Positions 18,110 through 27,421 of a stretch of 64,000 nucleotides of DNA are shown piece by piece (within the stretch, counting starts at the first letter, position 1; each line of letters begins with the position of its first letter). The notes under the pieces were generated by a model that ran no database searches, was not told the DNA's origin, and worked only from the letters and a program-made list of their open reading frames with translations. The position numbers and the translations under genes were made by a program. Origin of the DNA: Oscillospiraceae bacterium (GTDB lineage: Bacteria > Bacillota > Clostridia > Oscillospirales > Ruminococcaceae); NCBI GenBank assembly GCA_902790675.1, contig CADASU010000002.1, positions 124,001 through 188,000 of the forward strand, given 5' to 3'.

Positions 18110-19411
18110 TTAGTTTCTCAAAATGTTTTTCAAATCTGCCAGTCCTCTCTTGGCTAAAGCCTCATATCTTTTTTTCTTATCTCTTATTTTAATATCCAAA
18201 CTTGGAAGTAATCCCATATTTGCCCCCATAGGCTGAAAATCAAAAATATCTTCATTAGTTATATATTTTAGTAGAGAACCCATCATAGTAGTTTCAGGCA
18301 AAATACATTTTTCATTTTCAGACAATTCTTCTATTAATAATCTACTCGACATTATTCCACAAGCTGCACTTTCCATATAGCCTTCAACGCCAGTAATTTG
18401 CCCAGCAAATCTAATATCTTTATTATTTTTTAATCTGAGTTTACAGTCTAGCAAACGTGGACTATTTATGAAAGTGTTTCTGTGCATAACACCATACCTT
18501 AAAAATTCAGCATGTTCTAAACCAGGAATCAACGAAAAAATTTTCTTCTGCTCACTAAATTTCAAATTAGTTTGAAATCCCACCATGTTGTACATTGTGC
18601 CCTCAATATTTTCTTTTCTAAGTTGTAAAACAGCATAATATTTTTCATTGGTTACTGGGTGATATATGCCAACTGGTTTAAGCGGCCCAAATCTTATAGT
18701 GTCCTTTCCTCTTTTCGCCATAATTTCAATAGGCATACAACCTTCATAAACTTTGGGCTTATCAAATTCATGTAGCTGAGCACTCTCTCCATTAATAAGG
18801 CAATTATAAAAATTTTCATACTCATCTTTGTTCATAGGACAATTTATATAATCAGCAGTTCCATTTCCATATCTTGATGCGAAAAAAGTTTTTTCCATAT
18901 CAATAGAATTAGCTGAAATTATCGGTGCAGCCGCATCATAAAAATGAAGTTGCTCCCCACCAATTAATTTTGAAATTGTTTTTGTTAAACCATCCGAAGT
19001 CAATGGCCCCGTAGCTATAATCACCTTTCCTTTAGGAATACTCATAATTTCTTCAGTTATTATATTTATGTTTTCGCAGCTACAAAGTCTTTGTGTTACT
19101 TCCTCAGAAAACAACTCCCTATCAACAGCCAGTGCTCCACCAGCGTCAACAGAATGTTTCTCAGCACACTCTAATATTAATGATCCAAATAATCTCATTT
19201 CTTCTTTCAACATACCAGATGCAGAACTAAGTCTGCGTGCCTTTAAAGAATTAGAGCAAACTAGCTCAGCAAAATTTTTAGATTTGTGTGCTGCAGAGAA
19301 CTTCTTAGGCTTCATCTCATAAAGGTCTATATTATAGCCAAATTTAGCAAGTTGCCAAGCTGCCTCACATCCTGCAAGACCAGCTCCTATAACACTAATA
19401 TTCTTCATCAT
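18110..19411 (-). CDS. trmFO: Methylenetetrahydrofolate--tRNA-(uracil-5-)-methyltransferase TrmFO
   Basis: Makes 5-methyluridine at position 54 of tRNA using methylene-tetrahydrofolate and FAD. The N-terminus holds the FAD-binding VIGAGLAGCEAAWQLA. The family-specific ELVCSNSLKARRLSSASGMLKEEMR region carries a conserved cysteine. The later GPLKPVG and GQITGVEGYMESAACG motifs are also present. The length of 433 is normal. The first ATG overlaps the topA stop as ATGA; a second ATG directly follows and could be used instead. The topA-trmFO order is typical of Firmicutes. Confidence 0.96.
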   Translation of the reverse strand: MMKNISVIGAGLAGCEAAWQLAKFGYNIDLYEMKPKKFSAAHKSKNFAELVCSNSLKARRLSSASGMLKEEMRLFGSLILECAEKHSVDAGGALAVDRELFSEEVTQRLCSCENINIITEEIMSIPKGKVIIATGPLTSDGLTKTISKLIGGEQLHFYDAAAPIISANSIDMEKTFFASRYGNGTADYINCPMNKDEYENFYNCLINGESAQLHEFDKPKVYEGCMPIEIMAKRGKDTIRFGPLKPVGIYHPVTNEKYYAVLQLRKENIEGTMYNMVGFQTNLKFSEQKKIFSLIPGLEHAEFLRYGVMHRNTFINSPRLLDCKLRLKNNKDIRFAGQITGVEGYMESAACGIMSSRLLIEELSENEKCILPETTMMGSLLKYITNEDIFDFQPMGANMGLLPSLDIKIRDKKKRYEALAKRGLADLKNILRN

Positions 19412-21477
19412 TTACTATATCCACAGCCTTCTTTTGCGCAATAAATTGTAGCTTTTTTCCCTTTTTTCTTAAACATTGTATTTCCGCACTTAGGACAAAT
19501 ATCACTAACGGGCTCGTCCCAACTAACAAACTTACACTTAGGATAATTCTCGCACCCAAAAAATATTCTTCCCTTAGCTGACTTTTGTTTTATTATCTTG
19601 CCACCACAATTTGGGCATATGCCTTTGGTTTGCACAACTATTTTTTTAGTGTTTTTACAATCAGGATAGCCAGAACATGCCATAAACTTACCAAATCTAC
19701 CGTGTTTTATAACCATAGGTTTGCCACATTTTTCACAAATTTCATCAGTTTCTTCATCCGGTATTTTATAGCTTTTCAATTCTGTATTTTTTTCAGCCAA
19801 TTTTAAAGTATCATCAAAATTCGAATAAAATGCACGTATTGAATCTTTCCATTTCATTTTTCCTTCTGCAACTTTGTCAAAATCTTCCTCAATTTTTGCA
19901 GTAAATGACACGTCAACTACATTAGAAAAATTATCTTTCATTAATTCTGTAGTAATTTCACCTAATAATGTTGGTTTTAGTTGCTTCTTTTCTCTTTCAA
20001 CATATCCTCTAGAAACAATAGTTGTTATCGTAGGAACATAAGTAGAAGGCCTGCCGATGCCCAACTCCTCTAATGATTTAGTCAAAGATGCTTCAGTAAA
20101 CCGAGGAGGCGGCTGCGTAAAATGTTGATTTCCCAAAATTTCTTTTAACTTAAGTTTATCATTTTCATTAAGAGCTGGTAAACTCGCGTCTTCATTTTTG
20201 TCATCATCACTACCTTCAATATATACAGCGGTAAAGCCCGAAAATTTCAGTGAAGATCCAGACGCTTTAAATATATATGATAAAGATTTAATGTCCACAG
20301 AAAGAGTATTATAAACAGCATTCGCCATCTGACTAGCCATAAAGCGATCCCAAATTAATTTATAAAGCTTATATTGATCTGACGTCAAAGAACTTTTAAC
20401 TTCACTAGGACTCAAATCTGGAACGGTAGGACGTATTGCTTCGTGCCCATCCTGTGAATTAGCCTTGGATTTATATAATCTAGGTTTATTTGGCAAATAT
20501 TCATTTCCAAAAACTTTTTTAATATATTCAGATGCCGCACCTCTAGCTTCATCTGATATTCTTAAAGAGTCCGTTCTCATATACGTTATCAGTCCTATAG
20601 CACCGTGTCCCTCAACATTAACTCCTTCATATAATTGTTGAGCTATTCTCATTGTTCTCGCAGATTGAAAATTCAATTTTCGAGACGCCTCCTGCTGCAT
20701 AGTAGATGTAGTAAATGGAGGAGATGGCGATCTTTTCCTAGTTCCTTTTTTGATTTTATCTATGCAGTAATCCTGTCCATCTAAATCATTTAATATTTTA
20801 TCAACATCATCTTTATTTTTTAAATTTACTTTTTTTCCATTTAAACTATATAATTTTGCTGAAAAAATTTTAGAATCATTTTCTTTTTGAAATTTAGCGT
20901 CAACAGTCCAAAACTCTTCTGGATTAAAGTTGCGAATTTCTAATTCTCTGTCAACAATTAACCTTACTGCAACAGACTGAACACGTCCTGCTGACAAACC
21001 TGGCCTTACCTTTTTCCATAAAAACGGACTAAGTTTATAGCCAACCAGTCTATCCAAAATGCGCCTAGCTTGTTGAGCGTCAACCAAATCCTTATCAATT
21101 TTTCTAGGATTACTCATTCCAGATTTTACTCCAGACTTAGTAATTTCATTAAAAGTTACTCGATTTTCTTGATCATTATTCAATCCCAAAATATGAGATA
21201 AATGCCATGAAATAGCCTCTCCTTCTCTATCGGGGTCAGTTGCAAGAAAAACTTTATCAGCCTTTGAAGCAGATTTTTTTAATTCTTTTATTATAGGGCC
21301 TTTTCCTTTTATATTAATATATCTAGGCTCAAAATCATTTTCTATATCAACACCCATGGTAGACTTAGGTAAATCCCGCAAATGTCCCATAGATGCTGTT
21401 ACTTCATATCCTCTTCCTAAATATTTTTTTATTGTTTTAGCCTTAGCAGGCGATTCAACTATAATTAATTTTGACAT
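19408..21477 (-). CDS. topA: DNA topoisomerase I
   Basis: A type IA topoisomerase that relaxes negative supercoils. It starts with the Toprim segment KLIIVESPAKAKTIKKYLG and the acidic DPDREGEAISWHL. The active-site tyrosine lies in LITYMRTDS near residue 297. Three C-terminal zinc ribbons (Cys pairs CEKC, CPNC and CPKC) bind DNA. The start at 21477 (MSKLIIVE) with GGTGAG upstream is chosen over an upstream in-frame codon that adds a non-family extension. The product is about 690 residues, as in Bacillus. The gene is flanked by dprA and trmFO. Confidence 0.97.
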   Translation of the reverse strand: MSKLIIVESPAKAKTIKKYLGRGYEVTASMGHLRDLPKSTMGVDIENDFEPRYINIKGKGPIIKELKKSASKADKVFLATDPDREGEAISWHLSHILGLNNDQENRVTFNEITKSGVKSGMSNPRKIDKDLVDAQQARRILDRLVGYKLSPFLWKKVRPGLSAGRVQSVAVRLIVDRELEIRNFNPEEFWTVDAKFQKENDSKIFSAKLYSLNGKKVNLKNKDDVDKILNDLDGQDYCIDKIKKGTRKRSPSPPFTTSTMQQEASRKLNFQSARTMRIAQQLYEGVNVEGHGAIGLITYMRTDSLRISDEARGAASEYIKKVFGNEYLPNKPRLYKSKANSQDGHEAIRPTVPDLSPSEVKSSLTSDQYKLYKLIWDRFMASQMANAVYNTLSVDIKSLSYIFKASGSSLKFSGFTAVYIEGSDDDKNEDASLPALNENDKLKLKEILGNQHFTQPPPRFTEASLTKSLEELGIGRPSTYVPTITTIVSRGYVEREKKQLKPTLLGEITTELMKDNFSNVVDVSFTAKIEEDFDKVAEGKMKWKDSIRAFYSNFDDTLKLAEKNTELKSYKIPDEETDEICEKCGKPMVIKHGRFGKFMACSGYPDCKNTKKIVVQTKGICPNCGGKIIKQKSAKGRIFFGCENYPKCKFVSWDEPVSDICPKCGNTMFKKKGKKATIYCAKEGCGYSK

Positions 21478-21503
21478 ATAACTCACCGCCAATAATAACA
21501 CAC

Positions 21504-22622
21504 TTAAGTTTTTTTATAATTTAAACCACTTTTTTCTATAAATCCCATAATTTCCAACTCAGTTAACATCGGAAGCAATTTATCTATTGATATCTTAAGT
21601 TCTTCTGATAGTTGATCTAAATCTTTATTTATATCTACAGATTCAAATAATTTTTCAAGATGAGTAGGAATATTCGAAATCTTATTTTCCAATAATTCAT
21701 TTGTTTTTAAAATATCTTTTTTAGCAACATTTTTTGGCACAACATAATTAGAAAATCGATATGTTTCTAAAATATCATCAATATCTAACAATAAATTTGC
21801 CCCATCTCTCAAGCATTTTTTAATTCCGTCATTTCTACTATCAAATATATTAGAAGGGGGAACACAAAACACTTCTTTCCCATATTCACAAGCAATACCA
21901 GCAGTAATCATAGCTCCAGATTTTTTAGGCGACTGAACAACTACAACACTATCAGACATGCCTACTATTAACCTATTTCGAACTGGGAACAACCACGGAG
22001 CAGTATCTGTTCCTGGCGCATATTCACTAACCACAGCACCACCACAGTCAATAATACTTCTTTTTAGCTTTCCGCTGCCACTCGGGTAATCTTTCTCTAG
22101 CGAGGTTCCTAAAACTGCAACCGTCTTACCTTTGCAGCTAGTCGCTCCAACATGCGCACGCATATCAATTCCTTCTGCGCATCCACTAACTACTGTTATT
22201 CCACAATTCACAAGATCCTCAGCAATTTTCTTAGCAACACCTAACCCATAACTATCTGCCTTTCTAGTTCCAACCACAGCAGCACTCGGCTTATTTACAA
22301 CACTAATATCGCCAACATAATACAAAACAAGCGGAGCAGATTCAATGTGTTTAAGTTTTTCCGGATAATTTTCATCATCAAAGCATGTAATACTAATATT
22401 AAGTTTTTTACATTTATTAACTATTTTTAAATAATCGGATGGCACACTTTTTCTTAATTTTTTTAACTGCTTATCAGTTAATCCATACTCATCAGCTTTT
22501 TCATAGAGATTTTCATAAAAATCATTCCAATCAGTCACATTGGTAGCAATCTGAATAGGTTTAACGCTACCATATGAAAAAGATTCCGCTAGCCAAAGAT
22601 AATATAAAATATTTTTATTCAT
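21504..22622 (-). CDS. dprA: DNA-processing protein DprA
   Basis: DprA binds incoming single-stranded DNA during transformation and loads RecA. The central Rossmann-like domain is evident: AAVVGTRKADSYGLGVAKKIAEDL, VVSGCAEGIDMRAHVGA, VAVLGTSLEKDYP, and a LFPVRNRLIVGMSD segment. A winged-helix end of about 60 residues follows. The start at 22622 (MNKNILYYLW) has GGGAG seven bases upstream and overlaps the end of the rRNA methyltransferase gene by eight bases. An in-frame codon at 22670 would add an unsupported extension. Presence of dprA alone does not show that the organism is naturally competent. Confidence 0.93.
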   Translation of the reverse strand: MNKNILYYLWLAESFSYGSVKPIQIATNVTDWNDFYENLYEKADEYGLTDKQLKKLRKSVPSDYLKIVNKCKKLNISITCFDDENYPEKLKHIESAPLVLYYVGDISVVNKPSAAVVGTRKADSYGLGVAKKIAEDLVNCGITVVSGCAEGIDMRAHVGATSCKGKTVAVLGTSLEKDYPSGSGKLKRSIIDCGGAVVSEYAPGTDTAPWLFPVRNRLIVGMSDSVVVVQSPKKSGAMITAGIACEYGKEVFCVPPSNIFDSRNDGIKKCLRDGANLLLDIDDILETYRFSNYVVPKNVAKKDILKTNELLENKISNIPTHLEKLFESVDINKDLDQLSEELKISIDKLLPMLTELEIMGFIEKSGLNYKKT

Positions 22623-23403
22623 TAAAACTCCCTTGTAAACGCTCCCTAAACTTATACATACAAATACCACCAGCTACCGCTGCATTTAATGATTCCGTTT
22701 CACCCAACATATCAATTGTTAACTGCACATCACACTTTTTAACAATATTATCAGGCAATCCGTTTGCTTCATTGCCAAGAATTAGCATAGCTCCGCTATT
22801 TAAAGTTAATTGACTAAGCGACATAGCATCTGGTTTAACAACAGTAGCATATGTCGTTATGCTAACATTATCCAAAAATTTTTCAAAATTCTCACATTTT
22901 AAAAAACGAGATCTAAATAACGAGCCCATAGTGCTCCTAACAACTTTTGGATTATAGATATCACAAGAATTACTTAAAACTATTTTATTAAATCCAAATG
23001 CATCTGCTGTTCGAATCAAAGTCCCAACATTTCCCGGATCCTGAACATCATATAATGCCAAGACGAAATCACCTTCAACTATATCATCATTACAGATAGT
23101 AGGAGGCTTATTAGCTATAGCAAAAACGCCTTGAGACCTACTAACACTAGCCATATAATTCGCTATTTTTTCAGATATAATATCATAATTGCAAAGATTT
23201 GTAATATCATAGTTTGTATTTTTTATTTTAGAAATACAGTTTTCAGTAATAAAAATATTGTCAAAAGTAAACCCATATTTCAATGCATCATGCAATATTC
23301 TAACACCCTCAAGCACAAACTTACCCAATTTATCACGATAAGATTTTTTATTAGACAGCCTAATATATTGCTTTATTTTAAAATTATCTCTACTTTCTAT
23401 CAT
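22615..23403 (-). CDS. TrmH/SpoU-family RNA 2'-O-methyltransferase (RlmB-like)
   Basis: A SAM-dependent ribose methyltransferase of the knotted SPOUT class, probably acting on 23S rRNA. The N-terminal 100 residues resemble the L30e-like substrate-binding domain (LSNKKSYRDKLGKFVLEGVRIL). The three SPOUT motifs follow: VQDPGNVGTLIRTADAFG, ILGNEANGLPD and ETESLNAAVAGGICMY. The start at 23403 (MIESRDNFK) is chosen for its AGAGGG site and family fit; an earlier in-frame codon at 23493 lies inside rplT. Location next to rplT fits an rRNA target, but the modified nucleotide cannot be told from sequence alone. Confidence 0.88.
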   Translation of the reverse strand: MIESRDNFKIKQYIRLSNKKSYRDKLGKFVLEGVRILHDALKYGFTFDNIFITENCISKIKNTNYDITNLCNYDIISEKIANYMASVSRSQGVFAIANKPPTICNDDIVEGDFVLALYDVQDPGNVGTLIRTADAFGFNKIVLSNSCDIYNPKVVRSTMGSLFRSRFLKCENFEKFLDNVSITTYATVVKPDAMSLSQLTLNSGAMLILGNEANGLPDNIVKKCDVQLTIDMLGETESLNAAVAGGICMYKFRERLQGSFNE

Positions 23404-23467
23404 AAATCCCTCTACATTGAAATTGCCCTCACCAAAGCAAAAACTTATGAGCGAGAGCATAAAAATA

Positions 23468-23821
23468 TTATAGCGAACTTTTTGCCTTTTCACACAGAGC
23501 AGAAAACGCAGCAGGATCAGATATTGCGATTTCAGAAATCATCTTTCTGTTAAGTGCAATATTTGCTTTTTTGAGGCCATTTATAAACGTAGAATAATTC
23601 ATTCCATTTTGTTTGCATCCAGCAGAAATACGTGTAATCCAAATTCTTCTAAAATCACGTTTTCTCTGTTTACGTCCGATATACGCATACTGCCCAGATT
23701 TCATAACTGCCTGTTTAGCAGTTTTAAAAAGCTTACTTTTTCCACCAAAATATCCCTTAGAAAGCTTTAATATTTTTTTCCTTCTCTTTCTAGTCATAAC
23801 AGCTCTTTTTACGCGGGCCAT
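23468..23821 (-). CDS. rplT: 50S ribosomal protein L20
   Basis: L20 binds 23S rRNA early in 50S assembly and, in Firmicutes, represses its own operon by binding the infC leader. The 117 residues are the standard [29 protein letters not shown] start, the highly basic N-terminal helix and the globular end. It lies downstream of infC and rpmI in the universal infC-rpmI-rplT order, 44 bp after rpmI, and ahead of an rRNA methyltransferase gene. Confidence 0.99.
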   Translation of the reverse strand: MARVKRAVMTRKRRKKILKLSKGYFGGKSKLFKTAKQAVMKSGQYAYIGRKQRKRDFRRIWITRISAGCKQNGMNYSTFINGLKKANIALNRKMISEIAISDPAAFSALCEKAKSSL

Positions 23822-23865
23822 AATTCATTTACCTCCATATTGTCAAATCAAAAATTCAAAATAAT

Positions 23866-24063
23866 CTATTTGTATGGTATTAATTTCTTAATTGCTTTTT
23901 CATTTGTAACATCCGCATATGCTATTTGTCTTAAATTTCTCTTACGCTTTGTAGATTTTTTATTCAATATATGCGACTTATTAGCATGTGCACGTTTTAT
24001 TTTACCATTCTTTGTTAATTTAAAGCGTTTTTTCGCTCCACTATGAGTTTTTTGCTTAGGCAT
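23866..24063 (-). CDS. rpmI: 50S ribosomal protein L35
   Basis: A 65-residue basic ribosomal protein beginning [24 protein letters not shown], standard for L35. The ATG at 24063 is preferred to a GTG one codon upstream, because GGGAGG is then eight bases away. It lies between infC and rplT. Confidence 0.98.
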   Translation of the reverse strand: MPKQKTHSGAKKRFKLTKNGKIKRAHANKSHILNKKSTKRKRNLRQIAYADVTNEKAIKKLIPYK

Positions 24064-24101
24064 CACATAATCCTCCCAATATACACTTTTTCATAAATTT
24101 A

Positions 24102-24647
24102 TTATTTTGACGCCTTTTTAGTTGACTTCCCAACCAATTTCGGCGATATAATCACTATCATACTTCTGCCTTCCATTTTACCCGGCTTATCGGCAGACCC
24201 ATATTCAGAACAACCATCCTGAAATTTTTCCAATAACTCTCCACCCAAACCAGTGTGAGCCATTTCTCTACCCCTAAATCTAACAGAAACTTTAACTTTA
24301 TTTCCACTTTTTAAAAATTTGATTGCATTTTTCAGTTTAGTGTTAAAATCATGCACATCAATGTTTAAAGAAAGTCGAACCTCTTTTATTTCCATTACCT
24401 TTTGATTTTTCCTTGCTTCTTTATCACGCTTAGCTTGCTCAAATCTATATTTACCATAATTCATAATACGGCAAACTGGCGGTTTAGCCTTAGGAGCAAT
24501 TTTAACTAAATCAAGATTCTTAGAAACCGCAATATCCAATGCTTCTTTGGAAGACATAAATCCCAATTGCGTTCCTTCTTCATCTATGACTCTAATTTCT
24601 TCATCTCTAATTTCATTATTCACTTGTAACTCTTTATTACTAATCAC
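24102..24647 (-). CDS. infC: Translation initiation factor IF-3
   Basis: IF-3 keeps the ribosomal subunits apart and checks start-codon pairing. The 181-residue protein has the N domain (VNNEIRDEEIRVIDEEGTQLG), a lysine-rich linker, and the C domain with EIRLSLNIDVHDFNTKLKNA, ending in a basic tail. The start is GTG, five bases after GGGGAGGTG. infC genes often use unusual start codons that IF-3 itself discriminates against, although GTG is milder than the AUU of E. coli. It is the first gene of the operon behind the promoter and leader at 24652-24838. Confidence 0.97.
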   Translation of the reverse strand: MISNKELQVNNEIRDEEIRVIDEEGTQLGFMSSKEALDIAVSKNLDLVKIAPKAKPPVCRIMNYGKYRFEQAKRDKEARKNQKVMEIKEVRLSLNIDVHDFNTKLKNAIKFLKSGNKVKVSVRFRGREMAHTGLGGELLEKFQDGCSEYGSADKPGKMEGRSMIVIISPKLVGKSTKKASK

Positions 24648-24651
24648 AAAG

Positions 24652-24803
24652 CACCTCCCCGCAAAATAAATCTACAACAAAACAAAAGCACAGACAAATA
24701 ACACAGCCTGCACTAAAACAATAACAAAGTCAAAAAAGACATCGTATTGACCTTACATGCAGACACAGCAAGGTGGGAACAGTAAAAATTCCACTTCACT
24801 CTC
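24652..24803 (-). promoter_or_regulatory. infC-rpmI-rplT leader with alternative pairings (L20-type leader candidate)
   Basis: About 150 untranslated bases lie between the promoter and the infC GTG. GTGGAA...TTCCCAC near the 5' end can form a first stem. GTCTGCA (24758-24764) can pair with TGCAGGC (24706-24712). The same GCAGGC can alternatively pair, with a bulge, with GTCTGTGC (24688-24695), which is followed by TTTTGTTTTG, a terminator-like end. Mutually exclusive stems fit the L20-controlled attenuation known for Firmicutes. Assignment rests on position and by-eye folding. Confidence 0.55.
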
Positions 24804-24809
24804 CAGAAT

Positions 24810-24838
24810 AGTCTAACATAAACATTACAAATTGTCAA
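24810..24838 (-). promoter_or_regulatory. Promoter of the infC-to-leuS run
   Basis: Leftward TTGACA (24833-24838), 17-bp spacer, TAGACT (24810-24815): a near-consensus vegetative promoter directly behind the DUF368 gene and ahead of the infC leader. Confidence 0.8.
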
Positions 24839-24879
24839 TAGCTAACTCTAAAATTATAATATATAAATAATAACTTATA

Positions 24880-25785
24880 TTACTTTTTCATATCTATTTC
24901 TTTTGATTTTTGTGTAAATAAATATGAAAATGTCATTCCAAACATCAAAACTATAACTGAAATCACACCATGTAAAACAAAATAATTAGCATTACTCATA
25001 TTATCAGTTGTTAATGATAAATTATTCACAATATTTACAACAGATTTCAAATACCCCAAACATGGAGATATAGCAGATCCAACAATCAAACCTAAAATTC
25101 CAAAATAGGTTGCTTTGGGAAATTTATTAAAGAAAAACTCAACAGCCCTAGAACCACACAATAAACCAAGTAATACTCCTATTCCTACTGGCAATAATAG
25201 CAAAATATTAAATGAATGAATAGCATTCATAACAGAATAATAAACACCAAAAACCAACATTATCATTGACCCACTACATCCAGGTAAAAGCAAACAAAAA
25301 GATGCTAAAGCCCCAACTAAAATTAATCTAACAAATTCAAACAAATTAACATCTGTTATTATACTGTTATTGGATTCTGCTGTTAAAGACATGCATATAA
25401 TAAATATCATAAATGCAAACATGGCAAAAAATGGAACTGTATTTAATACTCTGAGCTTCGAACCAACAGCTCTGCCTAATATCATAGGAATTAAACCAAC
25501 AATTAAACCAAGTAATAAAAAATTTGTTTCCATAGGATAATTTTGATTTAAAAATAATATAACATAACTAAAAGTAACTATTCCAAAAGCCATTCCCAGC
25601 ACTATTGGAAGTAAATACTTAACACTATTTTTAAAATCATCTCTAATATGGCTAACAGACATTATTAATTTATCATATATATTTAGCAATACAGCCAAAG
25701 TTCCACCACTTATTCCTGGAACAACTTCAAATGTTCCCATACAAACGCCATAAAAAAAGTCTCTTATAAAATTACCACGTTTCAT
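24880..25785 (-). CDS. DUF368 family multi-pass membrane protein
   Basis: The product is hydrophobic with about eight membrane segments. It carries the DUF368 features GVCMGTFEVVPGISGGTLAVLLNIYD near the start and the related LLLPGCSGSMIMLVFGVY repeat halfway. Some DUF368 proteins have been linked to lipid-carrier (undecaprenyl phosphate) translocation, so such a role is possible but not shown here. The in-frame ATG at 25785 (MKRGNF) is preferred because the 22 preceding residues look non-native; its GGGGAGG site is rather far (13 bases), so the start is uncertain. It lies downstream of rluD and upstream of the infC promoter, with no clear terminator between. Confidence 0.82.
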   Translation of the reverse strand: MKRGNFIRDFFYGVCMGTFEVVPGISGGTLAVLLNIYDKLIMSVSHIRDDFKNSVKYLLPIVLGMAFGIVTFSYVILFLNQNYPMETNFLLLGLIVGLIPMILGRAVGSKLRVLNTVPFFAMFAFMIFIICMSLTAESNNSIITDVNLFEFVRLILVGALASFCLLLPGCSGSMIMLVFGVYYSVMNAIHSFNILLLLPVGIGVLLGLLCGSRAVEFFFNKFPKATYFGILGLIVGSAISPCLGYLKSVVNIVNNLSLTTDNMSNANYFVLHGVISVIVLMFGMTFSYLFTQKSKEIDMKK

Positions 25786-25878
25786 TAATATTTCTATTCC
25801 TCCCCAAAAAATTTCTAAGCATAAAATATATACTGCATAGCATAATAACATATGCCTAAAAAAATATCAACTCTTTTA

Positions 25879-26808
25879 TCAATAATTGCTATTTTTTCGA
25901 CAATAGTCCAAAAACTTCATAAATTTCTCATCAAGTTCACTATCAAAATACATCTGCTTATTTAACGTAGGATGACAAAACCCTAACGTTTTTGCATGAA
26001 GACACTGCCCTTTTAATGCTTTTATATAAGATTTCGGACCATAAACACTGTCTCCTGCTAGCGGATGCCCAATATGCGCCATATGTACTCTAATTTGATG
26101 AGTTCTACCAGTTTCTAATTTTAATTTCAAATAACTAAAACCGTTTAATTCTTCAATTACTTTATAATGAGTTATCGCTTCTTTGCCATTCTTAAAATTC
26201 ACAGCCATTTTTTTTCGGTCACGCTCACTACGCCCAACAGGAAAATTTAAAGTTCCTTCAACTTCACCAAATTTTCCATATACAACTGCTTCATAAATTC
26301 TGTTCATACAATGCTGTTTAATTTGTTCAGAAAGATTTACATGTGCAAAATTAGTTTTCGCAACAACCAATAAACCACTAGTGTCTTTATCTATTCTATG
26401 AACAATCCCAGGCCGCAAAATGCCTCCTATATCGGATAAACTATCTTTACAATGCCACATAAGCGCATTAACCAATGTTCCCCCATCATAATGTCCTGGA
26501 GCCGGGTGGACCACCATTCCTTTAGGTTTATTCACAACAATCACTTGATCATCTTCATAAACAATATTAAGAGGAATATTTTCAGCAACAACATCTAATT
26601 TTTCAGGTTCTGGAAAAATAATTTTTACAAAATCATCGTTTCTTAATTTATAATGTTTGTTTACCAATTTATCACTCACAAAAATCAAATCTTTTGAAAA
26701 TAGCTTATGAACAAAATTTCTAGTAAGATTAGGATATTTTTCACAAATAAACAAATCTATTCTCTTACCATATGAATCTTCATTTACATAAATTGTTTCA
26801 ATATTCAT
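25879..26808 (-). CDS. RluA/RluD-family 23S rRNA pseudouridine synthase
   Basis: Isomerises uridine to pseudouridine in RNA. Residues 1-65 form an S4 RNA-binding domain. The catalytic domain contains VVNKPKGMVVHPAPGH, the HRIDKDTSGLLVVAKT motif with the catalytic aspartate, and the LETGRTHQIRVHMAHIGHPLAGD end. The length of 309 is typical of Firmicute RluD (YlyB). It follows lspA by 32 bp, the usual lspA-rluD pairing. The exact target uridines cannot be read from the sequence. Confidence 0.95.
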   Translation of the reverse strand: MNIETIYVNEDSYGKRIDLFICEKYPNLTRNFVHKLFSKDLIFVSDKLVNKHYKLRNDDFVKIIFPEPEKLDVVAENIPLNIVYEDDQVIVVNKPKGMVVHPAPGHYDGGTLVNALMWHCKDSLSDIGGILRPGIVHRIDKDTSGLLVVAKTNFAHVNLSEQIKQHCMNRIYEAVVYGKFGEVEGTLNFPVGRSERDRKKMAVNFKNGKEAITHYKVIEELNGFSYLKLKLETGRTHQIRVHMAHIGHPLAGDSVYGPKSYIKALKGQCLHAKTLGFCHPTLNKQMYFDSELDEKFMKFLDYCRKNSNY

Positions 26809-26840
26809 AATAACTATATTTCCTTTACAAGTAAATCGAT

Positions 26841-27356
26841 CTATGTTTTAGTGTGAAAAAACTCACTAATAATAAATTTTATCGCAAAAATTATAGCTCC
26901 GACGACAACTAAACAATCTGCAAAATTAAAAATTGCAAAATCATCAAATGGCCAAATTTTTATGTCAAAATAGTCTACAACATACCCTCTAAAAATTCTA
27001 TCAATTAAATTTCCAATTCCACCGGCAGTTACCATTACAATCGAAACAATATACAACAAATCTTTAATTTGCTTCTTAATGAAAAAAGCAATCAAGAAAG
27101 ATATTATTAACAATGTAATAACAATTAGAACTATTTTTTGTCCTGATAATATACTAAACGCCGCACCATAATTTTGAACATAAGTTATTCTCAAAAATCC
27201 TAAAGCAGCAAAACTATCATGCAAATTCATATTGTTTTCAATAATCAACTTAACGATTTGATCACACAAAATCAAAAAAGCATTCAAAAAAACAAACAAA
27301 TATATTTCGCTATATTTTTTCATTTGACTAAGATTTTTATTTATATTTATATTCAT
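26841..27356 (-). CDS. lspA: Lipoprotein signal peptidase (signal peptidase II)
   Basis: An aspartic membrane peptidase that removes signal peptides from lipidated prolipoproteins. Four membrane segments are visible, and the two catalytic aspartates are in GNLIDRIFRGYVVDYFD and FAIFNFADCLVVVG. The start at 27356 (MNININKN) is a compromise: AAGGGTG lies about a dozen bases upstream and an in-frame GTG at 27365 is closer to it. A longer frame to 27449 overlaps ileS and is rejected. An intrinsic terminator sits only 18 bases before this start, so expression needs read-through or a promoter inside ileS. Confidence 0.9.
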   Translation of the reverse strand: MNININKNLSQMKKYSEIYLFVFLNAFLILCDQIVKLIIENNMNLHDSFAALGFLRITYVQNYGAAFSILSGQKIVLIVITLLIISFLIAFFIKKQIKDLLYIVSIVMVTAGGIGNLIDRIFRGYVVDYFDIKIWPFDDFAIFNFADCLVVVGAIIFAIKFIISEFFHTKT

Positions 27357-27374
27357 TTTCTTCACTACACCCTT

Positions 27375-27414
27375 AAAAATCGAGCGTCTTAAATAATTTT
27401 GACACTCGATTTTA
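27375..27414 (-). terminator. Hairpin terminator between ileS and lspA
   Basis: Leftward, 12-14 bp of stem (27401-27413 with 27376-27388, one G-U pair) is followed by TTTTTAAGGG. It begins eight bases after the ileS stop. Because the lspA start is so close, the same hairpin also lies within the lspA 5' region. Confidence 0.75.
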
Positions 27415-27421
27415 TTATAAA

